A stretch of DNA of 64,000 nucleotides. Source: Bacteroidota bacterium. GTDB lineage: Bacteria > Bacteroidota > Bacteroidia > UBA8524. The stretch is taken from NCBI GenBank assembly GCA_008933805.1, contig WBUH01000001.1, forward strand, positions 248,001-312,000, given 5' to 3'. Below, piece by piece: positions 18,226 to 26,418 of this stretch (within the stretch, counting starts at the first letter, position 1; each line of letters starts with the position of its first letter). The translations under genes and the position numbers were made by a program. Below the pieces are notes generated by a model. It did no database searches. It saw only the letters and a list, made by a program, of their open reading frames with translations, and was not told where the DNA came from.

Positions 18226-18816
18226 ATGAATACTAGTTGCAAGATAAAACTTGGTAGTGTAAATAACCTTACCGACGCCCGTTTTGGGGCTGCAATGGGG
18301 GTTGAGTGGGTAGGCTTTTGCTTTGATAATCAAAACCCGTTATATGTATCGCCCGTGCAGGCACAGGCAATTATTGGCTGGCTATCAGGGCCTGCAGCGG
18401 TTGCTGAGTTTGCTCCTACACAAGGTTTGAATGAGATTGAAGATATAGTGCGTTTGCTGGGTTTTGAGTGGATACAAATTGCTGAACCGGCTATGCTGCA
18501 TTACTTTGAAGCCAGTGATATCAATATTATTTTGGAGCTGGATGCAAACGCAGGCGATTTTGAGGCGGTGCTAAACAGTTTGCCTGCTGAAGTAAAGGCA
18601 ATATTGGTGAAAAAGGTTACGCCCGAACACGCAGCTAAATTAACAGCTTTGCAGGTGCCTGTGCTGTTTGATGTGGAAGGGTTGAGCACTGAACAGCAAA
18701 ACGAGTTAAAGGCATTAAATCCATACGGAATAAACATTAGCGGTGGATTTGAAACAGCACCGGGCATTCGTGATTTTGACGAAATGAATGCCGTATTTGA
18801 GGTGTTTGGAGAATAA
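18226..18816 (+). CDS. phosphoribosylanthranilate isomerase-like protein, catalytic Cys replaced
   Basis: The ATG at 18226 gives 196 residues; an earlier TTG would overlap the divergent gene and the -7 box. The fold is that of TrpF: CKIKLGSVNNLTDA aligns with the family start VKICGITNLEDA, and GVEWVGFCFD and YVSPVQAQ follow the usual GFxF...YVSP pattern, with a C-terminal glycine-rich INISGGFETAP phosphate site. The catalytic Cys of KICG is Gly10 and the Arg of SPRYVSP is Leu39. TrpF isomerises phosphoribosylanthranilate in tryptophan synthesis, but these losses and the absence of trp genes nearby argue for another role or a pseudoenzyme. Confidence 0.7.
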   Translation: MNTSCKIKLGSVNNLTDARFGAAMGVEWVGFCFDNQNPLYVSPVQAQAIIGWLSGPAAVAEFAPTQGLNEIEDIVRLLGFEWIQIAEPAMLHYFEASDINIILELDANAGDFEAVLNSLPAEVKAILVKKVTPEHAAKLTALQVPVLFDVEGLSTEQQNELKALNPYGINISGGFETAPGIRDFDEMNAVFEVFGE

Positions 18817-18832
18817 TCGCTATAGCGTTTTT

Positions 18833-18883
18833 ATAAAACCACAAAGGCACAAAGTATTATACTTTGTGCCTTTGTGGTTTTAT
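18833..18883. terminator. bidirectional terminator, 24-bp perfect stem
   Basis: Arms 18833-18856 and 18860-18883 are perfectly complementary around loop TTA, with A and T ends. It lies between the converging genes ending at 18816 and 18905 and can serve both. The stem is unusually long for a terminator. Confidence 0.85.
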
Positions 18884-18904
18884 ACTTAATTGAGTTGGCG
18901 GTGC

Positions 18905-19441
18905 TTAAAACTCTTCTTCAACATTGCCGCAGTGCAGCATTTTGTTTCCAAAGTAAGGGTTCATTACCTCCTCATTGTCTGATAGCCAATAAGCTCCTTG
19001 GCCTTTAAATGCCATAGGGCAGTATTGGCGGTAAACAGTTTGAGCATTAGCCTTAAACGATTTAATCAACGCATACATACTTAACGAAACCTGCTCAAAC
19101 GCCTTGCGCTGTACTTCCACATCACTGCTGCCTGCAATTAATTGCAGTTGGGTAGTAAGATGGCTGTAGTGGCCTGTATAGTAGGTTTTTTGTTCGTCGG
19201 TAAGTTTATCTGTTTTTGCCTTTTCAAGCGTATTAGCTAAATCGGTAGCCGCTGTTGCCGCAGTTGTTGCCGAGGTTTTAACCAAAGCGTCTTTAAGCGG
19301 ATAATAGCTTTCTAAAACGGTGTTTAGTTGCTTAATAAAAGTTTTGTCAGCCTTTGCAAAGTTTTTAATGGCTGAATCTTGGGCTTGTATGGTTGCTGTT
19401 GCCGTAAAAAAAGCAACAAGTAGAATTACTATTTTCTTCAT
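18905..19441 (-). CDS. DUF3347 protein, probably metal-related
   Basis: This 178-residue protein has signal peptide MKKIVILLVAFFTATATIQAQ. Its C-terminal part YCPMAFKGQGAYWLSD followed by NPYFGNKMLHCG (about 143-173) is the hallmark of DUF3347, a domain found free and at the end of CusB-like heavy-metal efflux proteins. The two Cys and the Met residues are likely metal ligands, and the region before them is helical. It starts 11 bases after the TonB receptor stop on the same strand, so the two are almost surely co-transcribed. A periplasmic copper or related metal binding role is inferred. Confidence 0.85.
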   Translation of the reverse strand: MKKIVILLVAFFTATATIQAQDSAIKNFAKADKTFIKQLNTVLESYYPLKDALVKTSATTAATAATDLANTLEKAKTDKLTDEQKTYYTGHYSHLTTQLQLIAGSSDVEVQRKAFEQVSLSMYALIKSFKANAQTVYRQYCPMAFKGQGAYWLSDNEEVMNPYFGNKMLHCGNVEEEF

Positions 19442-19452
19442 GTTAGTGTATA

Positions 19453-21723
19453 TTATTTTTTAATCCTGAAACGTGCACCTGCATAGAACATACGACCCTG
19501 TACAGGTCCCCAAACCATGCTTGCATCAAAATAATTGCCATTTGGGTTGGCGGGGTCAACAATTAAGCGGTCTTGCCTGAAATCAAGCAGGTTTTCACCA
19601 CCAACGTACACATCCCAGCGTTTGCCAATGGTTTTGGTAATTTGTGCATGGACGTATACATACGAGGGCGAATACTCTGGCATGCGTAAGCTTTCGGGGT
19701 TGGCTTGTGTATTGGGCAAACGTTTTGGTCCAAACCAAGATACTGTAACATCAAACACCCATTTACCGCGAGGTTTGTAGGCTACGTTTATAAACGCCCT
19801 GTGGGGGCTTTGCAAGTACCGTTGTAACAACCCGCTTTGGTATTGTGTTCTTACATCGTAGTAACGGTATGCGATACGGGTTTCTATTCGGCGTACGGGT
19901 TCATAGGTTAACTGTACTTGGGCACTGTTGGCAAACGATTTACCGTTTAGGTTATAAAACGATACCTCTCTTGCAGTATTATCCAAGTCTATAACCACTT
20001 GGTTTTCAAACTGTGTACGGAATATATCAGCCTCAAGGGTAGCACTTCTTTTGCCTATTTTTATTTCGCTGGTAAGACTAATCCCCATGTTCCAAGCTAC
20101 TTCAGGACGTAGGTTATAGGCTGTAGCAGTTTGCCAGTTGGCAGGTAACACAAAATTACGTCCTGTGGCAAATATCTGTAAGTTATCAGCAAACACATTA
20201 GCTGTACGTTGTCCGCGTCCGGCAGTAATATGTACTACAGTACCGTTGCCTCTGTCGTAGCGGGCGTGCAAACGTGGTGTTGCAAAAAAGCCGAACAGGT
20301 TGTGGTAATCACCACGCAAACCACCTATCAGCATCCATCGTGCTGTAGCTTCCCAAGTGTATTCAACAAACGCACCGGGCACATTCTCAACACGGCTTGG
20401 GGTAGCAGGTGATTGGTTTTTTACTACAATCTCTTCGTGGTATATATCGTGCAAAAAGCTAATACCAGCGCGGTATTTGTGGTTGGTATTGCCAATAATA
20501 GATTGGAATAAGAAGTTGGCATACACGCTTTGTTGGCGGGCATTGTAACTATTGTTTCCAAAAAAGGTTTGTTGGTTGTGGGTAAGAGCACTCCACATCA
20601 ACCCAAAGCTTTGGTATTTTTTGGTAGGGAATACATAGCCCGTTTTGCCAAACACCTCAAAGCGTTCGGTTTTAATCCTTGCTTCGTATACACCTGCTGA
20701 TGGGTTACGGTTCACGCCGTCGTAGCGGGTGTCGCCACCAATACGGTCTTCAATTAACGCTTTTACACCAAATTGTCCCTCAAGTGTTTTGTGGTTGCTG
20801 AAATGCCAGCGTTGGGCACCGTTTAACTGATAGCCTGTAGGCATATCACGATAACCGTCGTTGTTCATGTCCACATTTTGGGTAAGTATGCTTCCGTGCA
20901 GTAACAAACCTGCGCTCACTTTAGAGTTTAAATCATGGCCAAGCACAAGGTTACCTTCATACCTGCCCTGATTGCTTACATAAGCATTGGCAAACACCTT
21001 GTCTTTGCCTTGGGGTTTGCGCAGCTCTGTATTTATTTGTCCGGTAATACTTTCGTAGCCGTTGGCAACACTACCTATCCCTTTGGTTACTTGTATGCTT
21101 TCAATCCAAGTACCGGGTAAATATCCCAAACCATAAGGTGCAGCAAGGCCACGCACACCGGGCAGGTTTTCAGAGGTTATTTGGGTGTACGCACCCGCCA
21201 GTCCCAACATTTGTATTTGTTTAGCTCCTGTAATGGCATCACTGTAGTTAACATCTACTGAAGGGTTGGTTTCAAAACTCTCTGATAAGTTACAGCAAGC
21301 GGCTTTAAACAACTCCTTTTCGGTCATTATGGTGGCCTTAATCGGGTTTAGGCGGTCAAGCACCAAACCACGGGTTTCGCCGGTTACTTCTACTTCTTCT
21401 ACCTCAAGTACATTTTTAAGCACAATTTTTAGAGGTAATACTGTTTGCGGAGTTATTTCGATTGTATCAGCCATAAAGCCAACATAGCTTATTACCAAAA
21501 GGTTGCTTCCTTCAGGTTGTGTTATGGCAAAAACACCATTGGTGTCAGTGGTGGTACTTTTTGTTGTATTAGCCCAGTAAACATTTACAAAGGCAAGGGG
21601 TGCGTGGCTTTTGCCAGCTTCCTCGAGCACCGTGCCCCGCACGATGTTTTGTGCTGTTAATGGTGTAGAGGCCAAAAACAGTACTATTATATATATGTAT
21701 GATTTTATTTTTTTCGGATTCAT
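19453..21723 (-). CDS. TonB-dependent outer-membrane receptor, probable metal uptake
   Basis: This 756-residue protein has a signal peptide ending TPLTAQ, a CarboxypepD_reg-like domain (about 28-112, GTVLEEAGKSHAPLAFVNVY), a plug (about 130-235, with GVRGLAAPYGLGYLPGTWIE and VTKGIGSVANGYESITGQIN) and a C-terminal beta barrel ending YAGARFRIKK. A Cys pair, FKAACCNLSESF, is at the start of the plug and is typical of receptors near DUF3347 and HYC_CC_PP genes. It imports a ligand across the outer membrane using TonB energy. The neighbours suggest copper or another soft metal; the ligand is not proven. Confidence 0.9.
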   Translation of the reverse strand: MNPKKIKSYIYIIVLFLASTPLTAQNIVRGTVLEEAGKSHAPLAFVNVYWANTTKSTTTDTNGVFAITQPEGSNLLVISYVGFMADTIEITPQTVLPLKIVLKNVLEVEEVEVTGETRGLVLDRLNPIKATIMTEKELFKAACCNLSESFETNPSVDVNYSDAITGAKQIQMLGLAGAYTQITSENLPGVRGLAAPYGLGYLPGTWIESIQVTKGIGSVANGYESITGQINTELRKPQGKDKVFANAYVSNQGRYEGNLVLGHDLNSKVSAGLLLHGSILTQNVDMNNDGYRDMPTGYQLNGAQRWHFSNHKTLEGQFGVKALIEDRIGGDTRYDGVNRNPSAGVYEARIKTERFEVFGKTGYVFPTKKYQSFGLMWSALTHNQQTFFGNNSYNARQQSVYANFLFQSIIGNTNHKYRAGISFLHDIYHEEIVVKNQSPATPSRVENVPGAFVEYTWEATARWMLIGGLRGDYHNLFGFFATPRLHARYDRGNGTVVHITAGRGQRTANVFADNLQIFATGRNFVLPANWQTATAYNLRPEVAWNMGISLTSEIKIGKRSATLEADIFRTQFENQVVIDLDNTAREVSFYNLNGKSFANSAQVQLTYEPVRRIETRIAYRYYDVRTQYQSGLLQRYLQSPHRAFINVAYKPRGKWVFDVTVSWFGPKRLPNTQANPESLRMPEYSPSYVYVHAQITKTIGKRWDVYVGGENLLDFRQDRLIVDPANPNGNYFDASMVWGPVQGRMFYAGARFRIKK

Positions 21724-21801
21724 TGTTTTAAACTTTTGATAAATGAAAAAGCAGTGCTAAGCCTGATAGTAGTGGCAGCACTATGAAAAGTTTAAAATGT
21801 A

Positions 21802-22173
21802 TTAAATCCTGAAATTGCCCAGTTTCACATAAATGTCGACCGGAGGAGGGTGGGGGGGAGTTGTAATAATGCTGGCAGTTGGTGCAGCGATAGGTAATAC
21901 CTGCAATACTCCAAACTCAATTGCGGGCAACCAAAACCAATGTAATGTTGGTGGTTGCAGTTGCGATGCCAGCGGATGCTTTTCGTCAGATTTAAGGTAG
22001 GCATGTTCGTCGCGACAGCAGTCGTCCGGAATTTCGCTACCACAGCAACTCTCGGTTTCTACTACTTCAACACCCACCAAGGTGCCTTCGCAATAGTGCA
22101 CAGTAAGCGGTAAGCCCACTGCCGAAAGGGCAGTGTACAAAAACAGCCATACTATAATTAAACCGCGTTTCAT
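21802..22173 (-). CDS. Cys-rich HYC_CC_PP-type small protein
   Basis: Starting at the ATG at 22173 gives 123 residues; the open frame continues upstream to 22461 but those 96 residues cover an AT-rich region and overlap the divergent gene's start. The protein begins with a hydrophobic segment (MKRGLIIVWLFLYTALSAVG), then HYCEGTLVG, SCCGSEIPDDCCRDEH and a Pro/His-rich tail with TPPHPPPVD. The HYC, CC and CC spacing is that of the HYC_CC_PP family, which accompanies TonB receptors. The cysteines and histidines could bind metal. It is the first gene of a three-gene run with the receptor and DUF3347 protein. Confidence 0.8.
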   Translation of the reverse strand: MKRGLIIVWLFLYTALSAVGLPLTVHYCEGTLVGVEVVETESCCGSEIPDDCCRDEHAYLKSDEKHPLASQLQPPTLHWFWLPAIEFGVLQVLPIAAPTASIITTPPHPPPVDIYVKLGNFRI

Positions 22174-22460
22174 TATACTTAGTACGAATTTACAAAATTC
22201 GTTCCTATTTTGTTTAAACAGATAAAAAAAATGAAAGTTAAGGGCAGTTAATGGTTTATTAATATGCTGCAACGCCACATGGTATTTGTTAAGTAAAGAC
22301 TTATGGGTGCTTGATTTATTGATAATACGACTAGTGTATATTATTAGTTGGTAATGTTTTGGTAAAGGTATTTTAACTCTTTGTTGCCTTTTTAGTAAAG
22401 CAGTAGTGACAATTTCTTTACAGTGCAGGGTCAATTTTGCACCCAAACTCATACTTAACA

Positions 22461-24338
22461 ATGAAAAAACTGTACGTATTGGCCGCCTTTGTTGCTGGCG
22501 GTTTCGCTACTGCAAACGCCCAATTCAAATTCCCGATTGAGGCAACTGCAAACTACAACGCAACAACAGTGGTATTGCCACAATCTCCTCTTAAATCACA
22601 AGTTCTTTTTGTAGGTGGTATCGACTCGGTTCAAACCGTAGGTAACAACGGTCAACCCAATGGCTTTGCCCTTGCAAAAGAATGGCACGATTTCATCGGA
22701 TTTACTCCTGATACTGCTACCGGTACCCAAGATTTGGGTTGGTTGTCAGTGAACCACGAGATGATTTGGAACGATGACAAAATTGGTGACGGTGGTGGTA
22801 TGACGGCTTTCAAAGTTCGTCGTAATTCTAATGGTTCTATCAGCATCGTTAACCAAACTCTTCCTGATGGCCGTGCCGGTAAATTCTTTAACGTAGATTT
22901 TAAAAACACCGTAGGTGAAACAGGTATGAACTGTGCAGGTATTTCTGCCCCTAACGGTCGTATCTGGACAGCTGAAGAGTGGTTCCGTACCAACAATGCT
23001 TCTATTTCTGCTGGTTCTGCAAGCCCGATGGGTGGTAGCGGTGCCGGTGTACGCGATACAGCTGATTGGGTAATCAGCACTACTATTCCCGGTGATTTCA
23101 ATGGCAAAACCATTAAGAAATTCCAAAACTTTAACTACATGGTTGAGATTGACCCACGTACTGCTAAAGCTATCCGCAAGCAATACAACTGGGGCCGTGC
23201 CGGTTGGGAAGGTGGCGCGATGATGCCTGACCATAAAACCATTTATTTGGGTATTGACGAGTCTCCAGGTCCTTGGATTAAATTCGTAGCTGACCAAGCT
23301 GATGATTTTACAAAAGGTAAACTATATGCTTGGAAAGCTGACGGTTCATGGGTTGAGCTTGTAAACGATAAATTTGACTCAGTAGCTAACCTGTCAACTA
23401 ATGCATTTGCTAAAGGTGCTGCTATCTTTAACCGTAACGAGTGGGTAGCATACAGTCCGCTTGATGGCAAAATCTACTGGACTGAAACTGGTCGTGACGG
23501 TTTTAACTTCACTGCAAACGTAGCAGGTGGCGCAACTATGAGTCCACATTGGGCTAGGGCTTACAAAACCCGTAACCCTTCATTTACCGGAACCGACCAA
23601 GCTGCTATAGATTCAGTAATGGCAGGTAAATTTATTGACTACTACGGTCGTGTATTGGTGTATGACCCTGCTACCAGCAAAGTTGATATATATCTTGAGG
23701 GAGGTCCTTATACTCCTACTTCATTGCCTGTAAACGGCGGTTATCCTGCAAAACACCTTTCAAACCCTGATGGTTTGGGTGTTATGACTATCAACGGTCG
23801 TCAATTCATGTTAATTCTTGAAGATTTGAACGGTCGTAGCTTTGGTCGTACTCCTGCTGAAAACCAATCGTCAGGTACTGAAATTTGCGAAATGTGGATG
23901 TTGGACATGACTATCAAAAACCCAACTATCAACGACTTAGTACGTGTTGCTGCTACTCCTAAAGGTGCTGAAATCACAGGTGTGATTGCTTCTGCCGATG
24001 GTAAAACTTTGTTCTTTAACTCACAACACCCTGCTCCTGCAAATGCGTTCCCATACAACCACTCATTAACAATGGCAATTACCGGATGGGAAAACATTGT
24101 AAATACTTGGGTAGGCGTTGAAGAAATCAAAAGCAGCGACGTGTTTACTATCTATCCAAACCCTGTATCACGTGAGTTGCACCTGAACAAAGCTTGCGAT
24201 ATCGCTATCTATGAAATGAGCGGCAAGCGTGTGAAAGTGTTGCGTAATGTTGAGATTGTTGACGTTACCGACCTAGCTGCCGGAACCTATATCGTAATGA
24301 ACGATAAAGGCGAAACTCAAAAACTAATTGTAGAATAA
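22461..24338 (+). CDS. PhoX/DUF839-type secreted phosphatase with T9SS tail
   Basis: I use the ATG at 22461, which starts the signal peptide MKKLYVLAAFVAGGFATANAQ (625 residues). The body is a DUF839/PhoX beta-propeller with WLSVNHEM, NCAGISAPNGRIWTAEEWF, YMVEIDPRT, KAIRKQYNWGRAGWEGG, WVAYSPLDGKIYWTETGRDG and FAKGAAIFNRNEW, which fit PhoX calcium/iron-binding alkaline phosphatases. A short type A sorting domain (IYPNPVSREL, IYEMSGKRV, AAGTYIVMNDKG) ends the protein, so it is exported to the surface. Release of phosphate from organic esters is the known family activity. The codons are rich in C/T-ending optimal forms, suggesting high expression. Confidence 0.8.
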   Translation: MKKLYVLAAFVAGGFATANAQFKFPIEATANYNATTVVLPQSPLKSQVLFVGGIDSVQTVGNNGQPNGFALAKEWHDFIGFTPDTATGTQDLGWLSVNHEMIWNDDKIGDGGGMTAFKVRRNSNGSISIVNQTLPDGRAGKFFNVDFKNTVGETGMNCAGISAPNGRIWTAEEWFRTNNASISAGSASPMGGSGAGVRDTADWVISTTIPGDFNGKTIKKFQNFNYMVEIDPRTAKAIRKQYNWGRAGWEGGAMMPDHKTIYLGIDESPGPWIKFVADQADDFTKGKLYAWKADGSWVELVNDKFDSVANLSTNAFAKGAAIFNRNEWVAYSPLDGKIYWTETGRDGFNFTANVAGGATMSPHWARAYKTRNPSFTGTDQAAIDSVMAGKFIDYYGRVLVYDPATSKVDIYLEGGPYTPTSLPVNGGYPAKHLSNPDGLGVMTINGRQFMLILEDLNGRSFGRTPAENQSSGTEICEMWMLDMTIKNPTINDLVRVAATPKGAEITGVIASADGKTLFFNSQHPAPANAFPYNHSLTMAITGWENIVNTWVGVEEIKSSDVFTIYPNPVSRELHLNKACDIAIYEMSGKRVKVLRNVEIVDVTDLAAGTYIVMNDKGETQKLIVE

Positions 24339-24358
24339 TTTTTCTAAGTATCAATAGC

Positions 24359-24389
24359 AGAAGGAATACGGAAACTCCGTATTCCTTCT
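24359..24389 (+). terminator. intrinsic terminator after the PhoX-type gene
   Basis: A perfect 13-bp stem AGAAGGAATACGG / CCGTATTCCTTCT around AAACT, followed by TTTTTC. It lies 20 bases past the stop at 24338. Confidence 0.9.
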
Positions 24390-24420
24390 TTTTCATTAAC
24401 ACCCCTTGTTTCCGATTATA

Positions 24421-26358
24421 ATGATGGCAAAAGAGATTTTAAGTTCACGCAAAACCACTGTAATCTTCATTATCAGTGTACTGGTTTTCATCCTATCTGC
24501 ATTTAGTTACAGCAACAGTACCAATGCCCTTGAGCAACTTACGGGTGAATACCGTAACGGACTGCAAAATGTTGAAACCGCACTTTTTGAGCTTAAGAAT
24601 ACAGCAGAAGCACCCACGTTTGACTTGGTGAAAACCCGTCAAGCTTTTTTGAATGTGCGCGGAAAGTACAAGCAAATAGAGTTTATACTGGAGTATTTTG
24701 ACAATACTGCCGTGAAGGATTACGTGAACGGTGCCCCGTTGCCAAAAATCGAGCGGAACAGCGGTGAAATGAATGTATTGCAACCACACGGTTTGCAGGT
24801 GATAGATGAAATGCTTTTTGAGGAGCAGCCTGATACTGAAGGCTTGAAAAATGAAATAGCCTTGCTTTGTAAAAACTTTACCGAACTAAAGTTATTTCAG
24901 CAGAAACAATATATGTCAGAGCGCAACTTGTTTGAGGCTGCACGCTTGCAATTAGTGCGTGTTGCATCAATGGGTATTACCGGGTTTGATACACCGGGTA
25001 GCGGCAACTCGTTGGCAGATTGCCAAAATGCCTTGCAACCGTTGTTATACATGGCTAAGGTTTATACACCCCAATTAAAGGGTGAATTAGGTCAACAGCT
25101 TGAAACTAAGCTATCGGCAGCTATACAATATCTTAGCGTAAATGCTGATTTTGATGCCTTTAACCGCTTAGAATTCATAAGAGAATATTTAAATCCGGCT
25201 TTCAAATTGTTTAAAGATGCCCAATTGCAGTTGGGTATTGAAACTGTGTACGATACTCCCGCGGGTATCAATCAACCCTATAACTATTTAGCCGATAACT
25301 TTTTCGGCAATGATTTTCTTAATCCCGACTATTATTCGATGGTGAAAAAAGGGATTACCCAACCCCAAATGGAGAAATTGGGTAAATACTTGTTTTTCGA
25401 CCCTGTATTATCCTCTAACAACAAAAGGGCTTGTGCATCGTGCCACAACCCGCAAAAAGCCTTTACCGACGGTGAGCAACGCAGCCTTGCCTTGGATTTT
25501 AAAGGAACGGTTTCTCGCAATTCGCCAACGCTTATCAACAGCGTGTTTGCCGAACGTTACTTTTACGATTTACGCACTGAAAAAATCGAAAACCAGTTTG
25601 AGCACGTGATTACCTCTCCGCATGAGTTTAACACCTCGTACCCTGAGATTTCAGCCAAATTGAACCAAAGCGAAGAATACAAACAACTGTTTAGGGAGGC
25701 ATTCCCTAATTATAATGGAGAAATTTCAAAACACACCATATCAGAAGCTATTGGTGCGTATTTAAAAACACTCACCTCGTTTAACTCTGATTTTGACAAG
25801 CACTTGCGCGGTGAGGCCAACATCCTTAGCCCGCAAGCCATTAACGGGTTTAACTTATTTATGGGCAAAGCGGCTTGTGCTACCTGCCACTTTGCGCCCA
25901 CCTTTAGCGGTTTAGTCCCTCCCAATTTTGCCGAAAACGAATCAGAGGTATTGGGTGTACCTGCTACTAATGATACAATTAATCCTGTACTGGATGGCGA
26001 TATCGGTCGCTTTGGCGGCCGTATGAAAGAAAAGGTTGATTTCAACCGTCATGCGTTTAAAACCGTAACAGTTCGCAATGCGGCACTCACTGCCCCTTAT
26101 ATGCACAACGGCGTTTATAAAACACTTGAAGATGTGTTAGATTTTTATAACCGTGGCGGGGGTGCAGGTTTAGGCTTTGAACTCGATAACCAAACCTTAG
26201 CACCCGATGCGCTTAATCTTACTCCAAGCGAAACGAAGGATATAATTGCGTTTATGCAATCGCTAACGGATACCACAGGGTTAACCCAAGTGCCTGTATC
26301 TTTGCCCAAATTCCCTTCGGCAGATTTGAACAAAAGAAAAATAGGAGGGGAGTATTAG
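24421..26358 (+). CDS. di-haem cytochrome c peroxidase family protein
   Basis: The ATG at 24421 gives 645 residues. The N-terminus MMAKEILSSRKTTVIFIISVLVFILSAF is a signal/anchor. Residues up to about 300 form a helical domain with no clear match. The C-terminal half is a MauG/CcpA-type peroxidase with two haem c sites, CASCH at about 338-342 and CATCH at about 486-490, plus the family motifs KYLFFDPVLSSNNKRACASC, RNSPTLINSVF and TVRNAALTAPYMHNGVYKT. It reduces hydrogen peroxide or oxidises another redox partner in the periplasm. It starts after a terminator and is followed by a haem/copper protein 60 bases downstream. Confidence 0.9.
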   Translation: MMAKEILSSRKTTVIFIISVLVFILSAFSYSNSTNALEQLTGEYRNGLQNVETALFELKNTAEAPTFDLVKTRQAFLNVRGKYKQIEFILEYFDNTAVKDYVNGAPLPKIERNSGEMNVLQPHGLQVIDEMLFEEQPDTEGLKNEIALLCKNFTELKLFQQKQYMSERNLFEAARLQLVRVASMGITGFDTPGSGNSLADCQNALQPLLYMAKVYTPQLKGELGQQLETKLSAAIQYLSVNADFDAFNRLEFIREYLNPAFKLFKDAQLQLGIETVYDTPAGINQPYNYLADNFFGNDFLNPDYYSMVKKGITQPQMEKLGKYLFFDPVLSSNNKRACASCHNPQKAFTDGEQRSLALDFKGTVSRNSPTLINSVFAERYFYDLRTEKIENQFEHVITSPHEFNTSYPEISAKLNQSEEYKQLFREAFPNYNGEISKHTISEAIGAYLKTLTSFNSDFDKHLRGEANILSPQAINGFNLFMGKAACATCHFAPTFSGLVPPNFAENESEVLGVPATNDTINPVLDGDIGRFGGRMKEKVDFNRHAFKTVTVRNAALTAPYMHNGVYKTLEDVLDFYNRGGGAGLGFELDNQTLAPDALNLTPSETKDIIAFMQSLTDTTGLTQVPVSLPKFPSADLNKRKIGGEY

Positions 26359-26418
26359 GCGCTTAACATTTGTCATTAAACACACATTTGTTAAATGGTT
26401 GATGATAGATTTTGTGTG

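Noticed and set aside
21802-22461. 219-residue form of the HYC_CC_PP gene
   Set aside because: The first 96 residues cover an AT-rich promoter region and the start of the divergent gene; the signal-like segment begins at 22173.
22652-23297. Long minus-strand open frames within the PhoX-type gene
   Set aside because: They overlap a well-supported coding frame with strong codon bias and have no signal or domain.
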